Origin: Paulinella micropora | Lineage: Eukaryota; Cercozoa; Imbricatea; Euglyphida | NCBI GenBank assembly: GCA_009731375.1 | Contig: BJOX01000107.1 | Span: forward strand, 241,457 to 282,946 | Direction of reading: 5' to 3' | DNA: 41,490 bases | Shown here: in pieces, positions 9,714-20,302 of the stretch | Position numbering within the stretch: position 1 is the stretch's first letter | Layout: every line of letters begins with the position of its first letter | Program-made: the position numbers and the translations under genes | Notes under the pieces: generated by a model | What the model was told of the DNA's origin: nothing | Databases searched by the model: none | Seen by the model: only the letters and a program-made list of their open reading frames with translations

Positions 9714-12244
9714 ATGCGCAGCTTCCGCGTTGCAAGCGCCTTTTGGCTGCGGTCGTCCCATACGTACTCCTTACACTCCCGCTTTCCGGTCTCCGCTGCC
9801 TCCCTACCTGAGCGCTCGCTTTCATCTCGACGTGCAAGCGTACCTAAACCCAAACGCGCGATGATTGACTTGCGAGGGAAGTCCGCCGAAGAGATTCTGG
9901 AACTCTGGAGCTCAGGCAATCTTGAGGCCAGCCACGCGGTGCCAGCCTTTTTTCATCTTGGCAAGGCGGTGCGAGGCCAGCAGTGGCCCCTCACAAAGCT
10001 CTCGCGCTCCGACCCTGCCTTTGCCAAGCTCATGGCCGCTGTATGGCTGCAGCTCCCTTCGTTGCGAGGCAAATACCTGTCCAACGTCTGGATGGGGGCA
10101 CGGAACTTGCGAGTGGGCGACCTTGAGTTTTTGGAAGAGCTCGGCAAGGTCACACAGCAGAATGCAGCTTCTTTAGATGCCCAGCCGATAGCGAACATTG
10201 TCAACAGCATGACGAATCTCGAGTACAACCCCGGCGAAGCAGTGCTGAGGACGTTGTGTGGTGAGGCGCTGAAGAAGGCGGACTCGTTCAAGGCGCAGGA
10301 GATTGCGAACACTTTGCACGCGTTGGGAAAGCTAGGTCATCAGCCAGGGGAAGCAGTGCTGAGGACGTTGTGCGGTGAGGCGCTGAAGAAAGCGGACTCG
10401 TTCGAATTTTGTTAATNNNNNNNNNNAAGGCCCAGGAGATTGCGAACACTTTGCACGCGTTGGGAAAGCTCGATCATCAGCCAGGGGAAGCAGTGCTGAG
10501 GACGTTGTGTGGTGAGGCGCTGAAGAAAGCGGACTCGTTCAAGGCGCAGAACATTGCGAACACTTTGAACGCGTTGGGAAAGCTCGATCATCACCCAGGC
10601 GAAGCAGTGCTGAGGACGTTGTGTGGTGAGGCGCTGAAGAAAGCGGACTCGTTCAATGCGCAGAACATTGCGAACACTTTGAACGCGTTGGGAAAGCTCG
10701 ATCATCACCCAGGCGAAGCAGTGCTGAGGACGTTGTGTGGTGAGGCGCTGAAGAAAGCGGACTCGTTCAATGCGCAGAATATTGCGAACACTTTGCACGC
10801 GTTTGCAAAGCTCGATCATCAGCCAGAGGAAGCAGTGCTGAGGACGTTGTGTGGTGAGGCGCTGAAGAAAGCGTACTCGTTCGATGCGCAGAATATTGCG
10901 AACACTTTGAACGCGTTGGCAAAGCTCGATCATCAGCCAGGCGAAGAAGTGCTGAGGACGTTGTGTGGTGAGGCGCTGAAGAAAGCGGACTCGTTCAATG
11001 CGCAGAACATTGCGAACACTTTGAACGCGTTTGGAAAGCTAGGTCATCAGCCAGGCGAAGCAGTGCTGAGGACGTTGTGTGGTGAGGCGCTGAAGAAAGC
11101 GGACTCGTTCAATGCGCAGAACATTGCGAACACTTTGAACGCGTTGGGAAAGCTCGATCATCAGCCAGGCGAAGCAGTGCTGAGGACGTTGTGTGGTGAG
11201 GCGCTGAAGAAAGCGGACTCGTTCAATGCGCAGAAGATTGCGAACACTTTGAACGCGTTTGCAAAGCTCGATCATCAGCCAGGCGAAGCAGTGCTGAGGA
11301 CGTTGTGTGGTGAGGCGCTGAAGAAGGCGGACTCGTTCAAGGCGCAGGAGATTGCGAACACTTTGAACGCGTTGGGAAAGCTCGATCATCAGCCAGGGGA
11401 AGCAGTGCTGAGGACGTTGTGTGGTGAGGCGCTGAAGAAAGCGGACTCGTTCAATGCGCAGGAGATTTCGAACACTTTGAACGCGTTGGGAAAGCTCGAT
11501 CATCAGCCAGGGGAAGCAGTGCTGAGGACGTTGTGTGGTGAGGCGCTGAAGAAAGCGGACTCGTTCAAGGCGCAGGAGATTGCGAACACTTTGAACGCGT
11601 TTGCAAAGCTCGATCATCAGCCAGGCGAAGCAGTGCTGAGGACGTTGTGTGGTGAGGCGTTGAAGAAAGCAGACTCCTTCAATGCGCAGGAGATTGCGAA
11701 CACTTTGCATGCGTGCGTCGTGCTTGACCGGGTGGATCCAGCGTTGTTTTCCAGCTTGCTTGCCCAACTTGTTCAATCTAGGGTGATGTTGAATCCGTTG
11801 GAAATGCGCCAGCTGCATTACGTGCATCTTTCGCTTCGTTGGGAGCATCCGTCTATGGGCCTTGCACTACCCGCCAGTCTGGCTGACGCTTGCAAGTTAA
11901 GCTTGATTAGCGAGCCAGTCGAAAGTTCAAGGTTGCACAAGGAGGTGTCCAGTGTGTTGCAGGCTGAAGGGGTGCCACACGACAACGAGAAAAATGCAAG
12001 CGGTCTTTGCGAGGACATCTGCTTGAGTGAGCACAAGCTCGTCATCGAGGTGGACGGGCCCACTCATTTTGTGACAGCCACTCTGGCAAGCAGCAGACCG
12101 AGATACAACAACATCACGTTGTGCAAGCAGCGCCTGTTGCGGGCGATGGGCTGGCGGGTGGTCTCGGTGCCCTTTTTTGAATGGGATGCTCTCGGGACGT
12201 CGGAAAGAGGGTCTTACATGAGGCGAAAGTGCGCTAGTCCTTGA
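9714..12244 (+). CDS. octotricopeptide-repeat (OPR) protein with C-terminal RAP domain
   Basis: A predicted organelle RNA-binding protein. The ATG at 9714 is preferred over the upstream in-frame ATG at 9528 because it opens a basic, Ser/Arg-rich, acid-poor leader of about 50 residues (MRSFRVASAFWLRSSHTYSL...), as expected for a plastid or mitochondrial transit peptide. A charged helical region follows. Next come one degenerate and 13 near-identical 38-residue repeats of the form F-N-A-Q-E-I-A-N-T-L-N-A-L-G-K-L-x-H-Q-P, which matches the OPR consensus. A linker leads to a RAP domain (about 11936-12190) with the core IEVDGPTHF and a late RLLRAMGWRVVSVPFFEWD segment. The ORF is broken only at 10404-10426 by 13 nt plus a 10-N gap, which looks like an assembly artefact. 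It is otherwise intronless and ends in TGA. OPR-RAP proteins in algae stabilise or process specific organelle transcripts; the target here is unknown. Confidence 0.88.
10233..11737 (+). repeat. 13 x 114-bp coding tandem array (OPR units)
   Basis: Each unit begins GGCGAAGCAGTGCTGAGG and encodes 38 residues. From the first unit (10233) to the last (11624) is 1391 bp, which equals 12 x 114 plus 23. The extra 23 is exactly the 13-nt tail plus the 10 Ns at 10404-10426. Units differ at a few codons only, which suggests very recent amplification or conversion. Confidence 0.95.
10404..10426. other. spurious contig end plus 10-N gap inside the OPR gene
   Basis: GAATTTTGTTAAT (10404-10416) interrupts a repeat unit right after the TTC codon and creates a false TAA stop. 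The same 13 nt occur at 9462-9474. The Ns are 10417-10426. The repeat resumes in register at AAGGCCCAGGAG. Confidence 0.8.
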
Positions 12245-13051
12245 AAGAGGGTCTTTGAGCGTCACAAGTTTAAGCGTTCACTGGTAAAACGGTGGCACTT
12301 TTTACGTAATGAGTTTTCAAGTCAACATTTTTGTTTAGTTTTTTTTATTAGAAAGCTTGAATGTTGAATTGTGGCTGAGAAGAACAAATTATTTTAACAT
12401 TTGAATTTAAATTCAAATTCAATTGTTAACGGTAAAATGGTCTGGAAATGAAAAATGTAATAGGAAAAAAAAGACTATAATTTTTTTTTAATGGTGCGCC
12501 CTAATATAGGTGTTGATGTTTCAAGTTATTATTGTAAGTCATTTTAAAAAAAGAAAAAACATTCTTTTCACACCAGGGAGCCACATATATGTAGTTTTCT
12601 GAGCGTTCACCACTAAAAAATGTTCAGGCCGGGCCAGGTCAGAAACGTTTTTTGTGCAGTCTCTATCGATATTTTTTTCAGTTTTTCTCAACTTGAAGTG
12701 CTGAAAAGGTTTCGGCGCCATGCCAGGCAAGTCGCCCCTGGGTCGAAAGCGGAAGTGGACTTAGATAGAAATCTGGAAAACTGCTGTCCCAGCAGGCAAT
12801 TCGTGACTCTTCAAGGAAAGCAAAAAAGCAAAAGTTGGACAAGGCTTCTTTCGTGCGAGAGTAACAGGAACAGGACCCGCAGTATGGCAGTGGGACGGGG
12901 GCAGTTTCTCTCGAAGTGGTGGCAGAATCTCTCAAAGTGTGCAGAGCTTCTCGAGAATTTTGAAATGGAATTTTCTGTCATCACTCCCAAAGGTGCTGGA
13001 GTGCATTATATGATCAGAAAGTAGTACTGGGGATGTGTAGAGAGGGAGAAG
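12245..13051. other. intergenic; possible 5' exons of the next gene
   Basis: AT-rich to about 12600. From 12719 a frame begins MPGKSPLGRKRKWT and stops. Short protein-like pieces in other frames (for example QQAIRDSSRKAKKQKLDKAS at about 12790-12860) suggest broken or spliced coding sequence. I could not find convincing splice sites linking these to the gene at 13052. Confidence 0.3.
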
Positions 13052-13980
13052 ATGATGCTAGTAAAAGTGCGAGATGCGAATGTGTGTGTGGGTAGAACAG
13101 GAGAGCCATACCTGCGAGAGATGTGGCATTTGCAGGAGACAGATGATAGGTGTAGAATAGATAAGTATGTGACGGGGAAAGAGATAGTGCTAGTGTGTAG
13201 GGTGCCCAAGATCAGAAAGGAAGAGAAGGTGTCCAAGCAGACTAGGAGACAGAGAAAGCAGAGGTGTGGGGCTGACACTATGGTAGGGGAGGTTAGACGA
13301 ATGTTAGGTGAGGAGCATAGGTTGACAGAAGCAGAGGTGAATGATTATGATGAAATGATGAAACAAATATATAAAAACTATGCTGCCCTGCCTGACTAGA
13401 AAGAGATAGCAGATATAGCATACCAGGCACTCCTGCACATAGATTGCAATGTCATGTCGGATAAGCAAGTTCTGACTTTGTTGGGAGCAGTCCAGCATCC
13501 ATTTCTGTCTGGCGAGAAGGTCAGCTTTGCTTTTTTTCTTGTCTCTTGTCATAGCAATTTGTGTGATGTAGTTGGCGGAAAAGAGAAAAGAACTGACAAA
13601 AGAAGTAAATTTGAAGTACGATCTCAAGGTTTCAGCAGATGGTTTATCTGCGAGTGCGAATGTCTACACGATTCTAACGGAGTTGGAAGCAAAATGGATG
13701 AAGGATGGGTGAGGGGAAGCCGATACAATGATGATACAAGTGGGGGGATGGAAGAAAAACTGTGGTAACTCTCAATTCAGTACTGTGGGCGATCAAGGTT
13801 TTTGTAGTTGATGCTGAAAAGAAGTTGGTGCAGTGCTTTCCGCACCCTACCAGTCAAGAGAGGATCTTCCCTGTCCTCATTTCTAGGTGTGGGGAAGAGC
13901 TGGAGGAGCTCAAACAGTCCGCAGGTATGTAACATAACGTGGGTGCATAAGGAGGGGGCAGCACTGCTAAGGCAGTATGA
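13052..13980 (+). CDS. unrecognised gene, five exons with four 46-63 bp introns (about 238 aa)
   Basis: Reading the plus strand gives open exons 13052-13336, 13400-13519, 13572-13708, 13755-13924 and 13976-13980 (ending GTA TGA). The introns begin GTGAAT, GTCAGC, GTGAGG and GTATGT and end TAG, TAG, AAG and CAG. The exons sum to 717 nt, a multiple of 3. The first intron (63 nt) removes an in-frame TAG at 13397; the others repair frame changes. The product is mixed charged with no motif I recognise. Segments include VRRMLGEEHRLTEAE, KEIADIAYQALLHIDCNV, a Lys-rich region, and KVFVVDAEKKLVQCFPHPTS near the end. The 5' end is uncertain: the frame is open back to 13025, so an upstream exon may exist. 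The function is unknown. Confidence 0.45.
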
Positions 13981-14690
13981 GCGGTTGTTGCTCTAACTTT
14001 TTTTGAAGTTAGCGTAGGGGCATTTCTTTATTGATCCGCCCACACGTAAACGTCAAACCTCTTTGTTTAGTACAAGAGAGATTAATCTCTCGTCAATGTA
14101 AGGGGCGAGTGTCAGGTGAGCAGCAATATTTTGTCTGCACTCATGACATGGAGAGTGAGAATGTGTTGTTGCGAGAGGCAGCTTATGGTCTGTTGAGAGG
14201 GCGATTTTGCGGGCTGCATACAGATCAGGCAAAAGTCTCAGAGAGAGGAGGAAGCCCCAGGGATAGGGGAGATTGCCCTTTAGTTAGAGGGCGAGGTGGA
14301 AGAAATTAGCGGCTCAACAAAACTTGTGGCAAGCAAGAAGAGCAACGGAAAACCAAAGGGGGAGAAGGGCCGCAGCCAAAAGAAGAAGAAGGGCAATGGC
14401 GGCGTCAAGCTTCGGGTCTTGCGCCGCAACAACCGCGACGATGGCTATCTCCGCGGGTACTTCAATGGCGTTGGCTATAGCTATACGAAGGGCAAAGACT
14501 ACCATTGCGGCCACGGTGGCGATGATGCACTGGGGCACGGTGTGCGATTGGTGGGGCGCTCGGCGCGCGAGTGGTTACATGATCCGGGCGGCGGCTTCAA
14601 GCTTCGGGACGTAGACAGCCGACAGCAGGAAAACTGAGCAAAGGGTGGACGTGGATCAAGGGAATGGGGGAACTCGCGGTGGGCGGCGCA
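13981..14690. other. unassigned ORFs, GC-richer than surroundings
   Basis: Overlapping plus-strand frames are open: 14031-14309 (basic), 14296-14637 (Lys/Gly-rich start, then Gly/Asp-rich) and 14324-14614 (Ala-rich, hydrophobic). None has a recognisable domain and they contradict one another. CAAGCTTCGGG occurs twice (about 14406 and 14599). There may be an exon here but I cannot choose a frame. Confidence 0.2.
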
Positions 14691-15501
14691 ACAACTGGAT
14701 TTTTTATTTACTAAGTCATCATAAGTTAAGTTCAGTGGTGAACGGGATACAAAGTTAGTATAGAGTTAGTGCATATAGTCGGTAGGGCGGCTCCAGTTAA
14801 TTTCTATATAGGCGCGGTACCATATATGCGAGGTTAGTAGCATAAGGTAGATGGGGCCGTTATTCCTAAATAGGGGGAGCAATGGACAATTTTATTAATA
14901 ATACTATTTAGTCCACCCCAAGGACAATTACATATTTTACCTATATTACTCTATGTGCAACGGTGAATTCAAAGCTTTGGCGGTTTGGGGTTGTGGCGCT
15001 AGGTGACGTGTCAGTATCATTATAAATCTCTAAGTAAAAGTAAAGTTCGAACCCTCTTGTCTAGTGTTTTATTAAGAATAGAATACATACCACTCGTAGA
15101 GCTGCCAGTGAGTGGGAACTGAGCAGAAGAGATACAATATTACAAAATAAAATTGAAGAGGTATAAAGAGATCATAGTATAAAAGAGAAAACAAGAAAGA
15201 AAAAAAAAAAAAAACAGCTAACGGCAGCGTCCGGTTAGTTAGTTTTTTTTTCAACTTAGAATTTTAATTATTAATGTTTTGAACTTGTAGTAAACTCAAT
15301 GTTAAAATGAGTCAGAGTAGAAAAGAGAGCAAACAGAGAAAAAATATAAGCTAATCAAAACAAAAGCAAAGGCAAAGAAAAACAGGCGCAGGCAAACAAG
15401 CAAAGAGCACGAAGAGACATATGAGGAAAGGATGAAACATGCAAAGGCTCAAATAGTAGAAGATCGATATATCGCAGGTAAGAAGCTTGCAGTTTCATGG
15501 T
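14691..15501. other. AT-rich spacer containing one copy of a dispersed repeat
   Basis: No gene seen. From about 15064 a segment with CCACTCGT(A/G)GAG, GAGTGGGAA and GCAGAAGAGATA is shared with 35926-36040. It contains an A-run at 15199-15213. Confidence 0.5.
15064..15190. repeat. dispersed repeat, copy 1
   Basis: It shares ordered blocks with 35926-36040: GTTTTA, CCACTCGTAGAG / CCACTCGTGGAG, GAGTGGGAA, GCAGAAGAGATA and an AAAGAGAT segment, with divergence and small indels between them. It may be a SINE-like or non-autonomous family. Confidence 0.55.
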
Positions 15502-15662
15502 GTTTTTGGCTTCGCTAGTCTCCCACATTTTCCCACCATCTTTGATCCTTATTTATATAAGTGAAGAAGATTGGGTTATTGGCGAAGTTGTACATGTTGG
15601 AATTGGTTTAGTAAAAGGATAGGCATCAATAAATATATTCTTTTATAACCGAACCAGTAAAA
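15502..15662 (-). repeat. 161-bp inverted repeat, left arm
   Basis: It is almost exactly the reverse complement of 16573-16733, starting GTTTTTGGCTTCGCTAG and ending near GAACCAGTAAAA. Only a handful of substitutions were seen. Confidence 0.9.
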
Positions 15663-15676
15663 CTTCGGGCATTTAG

Positions 15677-15873
15677 AACCAAGGCAAACACCAGCCAATT
15701 CCCGTTGTCCGGCCTAACGATAATATATTCCGGTCTAAAAAGTGTAACGTTCACTACTAGTAATATTATCGTTATCCGGTTAAGAGGGTTATTAATATTA
15801 ACGACCTCTTATTGTGTCTGTTTGGACACAGCGGTATATTAATGTAGCACATATTTACCTATCTGCGCCTACA
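15677..15873 (+). repeat. ~200-bp direct repeat, copy A
   Basis: It starts AACCAAGGCAAACACCAGCC and ends TATCTGCGCCTACA. It is highly similar to 16734-16936. Copy B has an extra 6 bp (AACGTT tandem) and a few substitutions. Confidence 0.9.
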
Positions 15874-15914
15874 ATCCCCCCTCCCCGGTTTATCCGATAA
15901 CCCCCGTTTATTAG

Positions 15915-16179
15915 NNNNNNNNNNNNNNNNNNNNNNNNNNNNNNNNNNNNNNNNNNNNNNNNNNNNNNNNNNNNNNNNNNNNNNNNNNNNNNNNNNNNNN
16001 NNNNNNNNNNNNNNNNNNNNNNNNNNNNNNNNNNNNNNNNNNNNNNNNNNNNNNNNNNNNNNNNNNNNNNNNNNNNNNNNNNNNNNNNNNNNNNNNNNNN
16101 NNNNNNNNNNNNNNNNNNNNNNNNNNNNNNNNNNNNNNNNNNNNNNNNNNNNNNNNNNNNNNNNNNNNNNNNNNNNNNN
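15915..16179. other. assembly gap (265 N) next to a poly-C run
   Basis: Ns followed by a C homopolymer (about 16184-16208). The interior of the composite repeat is therefore partly unknown. Confidence 0.99.
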
Positions 16180-16572
16180 TTACTCCCCCCCCCCCCCCCC
16201 CCCCCCCCTCCCCCTTGATGACTCTTGTCATCCAAATATGAAGAGTAACTTCTTTTGGTCTGGCTTTCCCGTTTCGGTCAGGCGCATTGGCAAATCTCAC
16301 CCTAGGCTGGTAAGGTCTGTCAACGTGCCCCCAGTAACGTTCCCTGAGCGTCCTCGATGGGACGGGAGCTCATCATGGCCTCGACTTGGCATGGTATTGT
16401 CGGGGTGTAGAGAGTAACTCGTATCTTAGATTTGGATCGGTACGACTTATCTCCATACCACCATTAACGCTCCACTGGCTCCCTGGCTGGGACGGAGGCA
16501 AATCAAGGCTGGGACGTTAGGTACTTCACCCAATCTGACCTTTTGGTGGTAAGATCGGCATGGGACTCCACT

Positions 16573-16733
16573 TTTTACCAGTTCGGTTATAAAAGAATAT
16601 ATTCATTGATGCCTATCCTTTTACTAAACCAATTCCAACATGTACAACTTCGCCAATAACCCAATCTTCTTCACTTTTATAAATAAGGATCAAAGATGGT
16701 GGGAAAATGTGGGAGACTAGCGAAGCCAAAAAC
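16573..16733 (+). repeat. 161-bp inverted repeat, right arm
   Basis: The reverse complement of 15502-15662. It is directly joined to direct repeat copy B at 16734. Confidence 0.9.
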
Positions 16734-16936
16734 AACCAAGGCAAACACCAGCCAATTCCCGTTGTCCGACCTAACGATGATATATTCCGGTCTAAAAAGT
16801 GTAACGTTAACGTTCACTTCTAGTAATATTATCGTTATGCAGTTAAGAGGGTTATTAATATTAACGACCTCTTCTTGTGTCTGTTTGGACACAGGGGTAT
16901 ATTAATGTAGCACATATTTACCTATCTGCGCCTACA
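16734..16936 (+). repeat. ~200-bp direct repeat, copy B
   Basis: See copy A. The pair could be LTRs of a non-autonomous element, but no TG start, primer binding site or polypurine tract is visible, and the left inverted arm lies outside copy A. Confidence 0.85.
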
Positions 16937-17330
16937 GAAGCGGCGTTTAGTTGCCCGGATCCTCGACCCCCCCTAGTGATTATGAGAACTTATGGAGGGG
17001 AAGGATGACAGCCTTCCGAGCCTTCCGCACGTTCACCAGTTCGTACTTTCGGTGGCAGCCTTCCGCACGCCCCGATAAGACGCTATAAGTGAATAAAGTC
17101 TACCAGACCTAACGTTCACGCAACAAGGCTCTATAACCTGTGAGACTAACTTAATAATCTGCCGTATACTAGCTATGGCCTACAGACTGAGTAGAAACTT
17201 TATTGAGAAAAGGGCGCCAAGGGAAGGGCGCGAATACTTACTAGGCCGGAAATAAGTAATGGCTCTAACGACACACATCACATATGCCAGACCATACTGA
17301 CTAACCTAATTAATATATTAATAGGTCTAA
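16937..17330. other. unique spacer, no gene seen
   Basis: Non-repetitive except for two imperfect GCCTTCCGCACG copies (about 17020 and 17058). Confidence 0.5.
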
Positions 17331-17377
17331 CAGAGAGAGAGAGAGAGAGAGAGAGTGAGAGTTCATTGAGGGGGGGT

Positions 17378-17414
<37 letters not shown>

Positions 17415-17432
17415 NNNNNNNNNNGGGGGGGG
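17331..17432. repeat. (GA)n, poly-G and a 10-N gap
   Basis: GA dinucleotides are followed by a long G homopolymer that is interrupted by Ns at 17415-17424. The real length of the G run is unknown. Confidence 0.95.
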
Positions 17433-18019
17433 TGGAGAGCGTGTGTGAGTGTAACATGGGGAAGGGATAAGGGGAAAAGAGTGAGGGAGAGAAGTGAGAC
17501 GGAAGGGATGAAGAGAGAAAGGGAGGTAGAGGAAGAGAGTGTGTCTGGTAAGCTATAACAGCCCATTTTAAGTTTAAACTTGGATGCACGTACCATGATG
17601 CTATTTTAATAATTCAGAAGTTGAGTTTTGTATTGTATACTACTGTACAATACATAGCGTTACTAGGAGTTCGACGAGGAAGGAAACATTCTAAGTATTG
17701 TATATATATAGGTGGCACTCAGGCCGCCCGCTGTCTCCATCATCGAGTCACGGCGTCGAATTCCTACATGTTGGTCTGGCGTGACTTTGCCAAATGAGTC
17801 AAGCATAGTTCAGAGTTTGATTGTATTGTATAACTTGATATTGTATTAAAAACTTTCAAAAAACTCATTTGAAAATGTATCAGTGTATTGTACACTTGAA
17901 TATTACAATATTGCATATACTGTTAGTTGTACAAGAGCAGTGGTATTGTATTGTATGTCACGTAGTACTATCACAATACTATCCGCATTGTCCGAGCCAC
18001 GGAACTATGGGGACAAATA
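17433..18019. other. unique AT-rich spacer
   Basis: No gene seen. Several GTATTGTA motifs occur at about 17628-17960. Confidence 0.4.
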
Positions 18020-18935
18020 CCAAAATAATTTCCAACCACTGGAAATATTTCCAGATTCTAAAATTATTTCCAGTGGCTGGAAATATGTATACATTTTCGA
18101 AATATTTCCAAGGTAAAAAATATTTCCAGTCACTGGAAATATTTCCAGCCACTGGAAATATTTCCAGCGGCTGGAAATATTCCAGTAGCTGGAAGTGTAG
18201 AAAATATTTCCAGTCACTCGAAATATTTCCAGTGGCTGGAAATATTGCCAGCTTCTACAATTATTTCCAGTGGCTGAAAATATGTCTACATTTTCGAAAT
18301 ATTTCCAAGGTACAAAATATTTCAAGTCCTTGGAAATATTTCCAGCCACTGGACATATTTCCAGCTACTGGAAATATTCCAGTAGCTGGAAGTATAGAAA
18401 ATATTTCCAGTGGCTGGAAATATTTCCAGCTTCTAAAATTATTTCCAGTGGCTGGAAATATGTCTACATTTTCGAAATATTTCCAAGACACAAAATATTT
18501 CTAGTCACTGGAAATATTTCCAGCTTCTACAATTATTTCCAGTGGCTGGAAATATGTCTACATTTGGGAAATATTTCCAAGGTACCAAATATTTCCAGTC
18601 ACTGGAAATGTTTCCAACTTCTGGAAATATTTCTAGCTACTGGAAATATTTCAAGACAATGGAAATATTTCCCGTCACACTGGCTGGAAATACTCCAGTC
18701 ACTGGAAATATTTCCAGCGACTGGGAATATTTCTAGCCAGTGGAAATATTTGCAGTTGCTGGAAATATTATAGTAGCTGGAAGTATAGAAAATATTTCCG
18801 TTTCTGGAAATATTTCCAGTGGCTGGCAATATTTCCAGCTTCTAAAATTATTTCTGGTCGCTGGAGATATTTCTAGATTTTGGAAATATTTATAATAGAC
18901 AAAATAATTTCCAGCCACTGGAAATATTTCCAACC
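18020..18935. repeat. array of GGAAATATTTCC palindromes
   Basis: The 12-bp palindrome GGAAATATTTCC alternates with linkers AG(C/T)(C/G)A(C/G)T and related forms, so nearly every stretch can pair with its neighbour. A higher-order block, GGAAATATGT(C/A)TACATTT followed by (G)GAAATATTTCCAAG, recurs at about 18081, 18275, 18452 and 18548. The open frames through it (KYFQ.. / GNISS..) arise from the repeat. Confidence 0.92.
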
Positions 18936-19447
18936 ACGGTGAAAAACACCTCATTTTTCTGGTGGCAGGATTATGGTGGCGAAACTTTGCGCAATTCCTT
19001 TGTAAAAACGGCTGGTCCGTTCTGGCCGGGAAAACTTACATTGGACGTTTCAGGCCAGGCGCTATCATAATCTGCAATAAAAATTTCAGGTGGGCGGTGG
19101 CATCGGGAAGAAAAATAGCACTGTTCAAAAAAAACCAGGAAGTGCAAGTTCCGGCTTTTTTGACCATGTGCTTTTGGTTCAGTTTCAAGCGACCCCAAAA
19201 TTTGCGACCCCAAAATTCTCAACAGCTCCATTTTGCAGTATGGAAGGTGGGTTTCTCTTTACCTCCTTTTGCTACTGGAATGCATTCAACAATTTGCTCC
19301 TGCATCACTTATGTGCAACTTGTTGGCTTGTTGCTGCTGTTGTTGTAAGTTTTTTTCATGCGTTTTACTCGGTTTTTTTTTGCTTTTTTGGGCTGCGGAA
19401 TCGAGCGAGCGCGGAGAAAGAGCGTTTAAGACGTTGTTAAAACGGTA
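18936..19447. other. unique spacer, no confident gene
   Basis: Short overlapping ORFs on both strands; none recognised. A tandem TTTGCGACCCCAAAA-like duplication lies at about 19191-19215. Confidence 0.35.
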
Positions 19448-19460
19448 AGCTCTCTCTCTC

Positions 19461-19502
<42 letters not shown>

Positions 19503-19576
19503 TGGTCGGTCGGTTGGTCGGTTGGTCGGTTGGTTGCTTGGTTGCTTGGTTGCTTGGTTGCTTGGTTGCTTGGTTG

Positions 19577-19616
<40 letters not shown>
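19448..19616. repeat. (CT)n - (GGTC/GGTT/GCTT)n - (CT)n sandwich
   Basis: Two CT dinucleotide tracts flank a tetranucleotide block of GGTCGGTT and GGTTGCTT units. Confidence 0.92.
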
Positions 19617-19620
<4 letters not shown>

Positions 19621-20285
19621 GGCGCGGCCCCGTATTAATACCGCAATAAAAAGTCATGGTTTTAATCTTATAAAAAAGTTCAAGCTAAAGTCAAAACAAG
19701 TTTTCCGGGCCATAATATTACAAAAGTCCGAGCCACGCCTGAGTCAAGCTATACAAAAAGCCGAGTCACAGTTCGGAGCTTGAACTTGTGACTGTTTTCA
19801 AGTTTATAGCTCAAACTTTTCAACTTTATACAGAAATATTTTTTGTGATATTGTATATTAATATTATTAATATTAACAATAACTTAGTAGACTCTGAACT
19901 TTTTTTATAAATCAAACTTTTTTTATTTTTATTATTATTTTTTTTGTTGAAGTTTTTAATTGTTAATAATAATCTTTCAAGTTTTATACATATTCTAATG
20001 AAAAGTGTCTCCACTTGAATGTCGTTAGTAATAAATAATCACGGCGCCGCCGGGGCGGCGGTGCCGGGCAGCCTCCGTGCAAATCGAATCACCATATTAC
20101 CAGTAGTAGAGGCCGGCTGAAAAGCCGGGAAGCATGTCACACTTAATATTATATATACAACTTACTTAAATAACTATTTTTGAAAGTTTAAGTATTTCAT
20201 GGCATGAGGCATTCAATCATCAGTGACTCGGAGTCGCCTGACTGTCACCTGGCTGCCAGCTGCCATTGTATTAATGAGGACGCCT
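19617..20285. other. AT-rich left flank of the LTR element with two GC hairpins
   Basis: No gene seen. It contains a GC-rich imperfect palindrome at 20042-20066 (CGGCGCCGCC...GGCGGCGGTGCCG). A perfect 6-bp stem with a GAAA loop lies at 20113-20128 (CCGGCT GAAA AGCCGG). Confidence 0.6.
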
Positions 20286-20302
20286 TGTGCCGGCCCATCC
20301 GG

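Noticed and set aside
10233-11737. CRISPR-like regular repeats
   Set aside because: Units are 114 bp without spacers, coding throughout, in a eukaryotic context.
10412-11848. Antisense ORFs opposite the OPR array (RVQSVRNILRIERVRFLQ repeats)
   Set aside because: They are the reverse reading of the 114-bp repeat. The plus strand has the OPR consensus and a RAP domain.
14990-15055. Possible tRNA-derived promoter (TGGCGCTAGGTG and GTTCGAACC)
   Set aside because: Box-like matches are imperfect, no cloverleaf can be drawn, and the second copy of the neighbouring repeat lacks them.
15677-16936. Direct repeats A and B as LTRs of a small retrotransposon
   Set aside because: No TG start, primer binding site or polypurine tract, and an inverted arm lies outside copy A. 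Kept as an unexplained composite.
18005-18954. ORFs on both strands through the palindrome array
   Set aside because: The same peptide-like strings appear on both strands because the repeat is palindromic.
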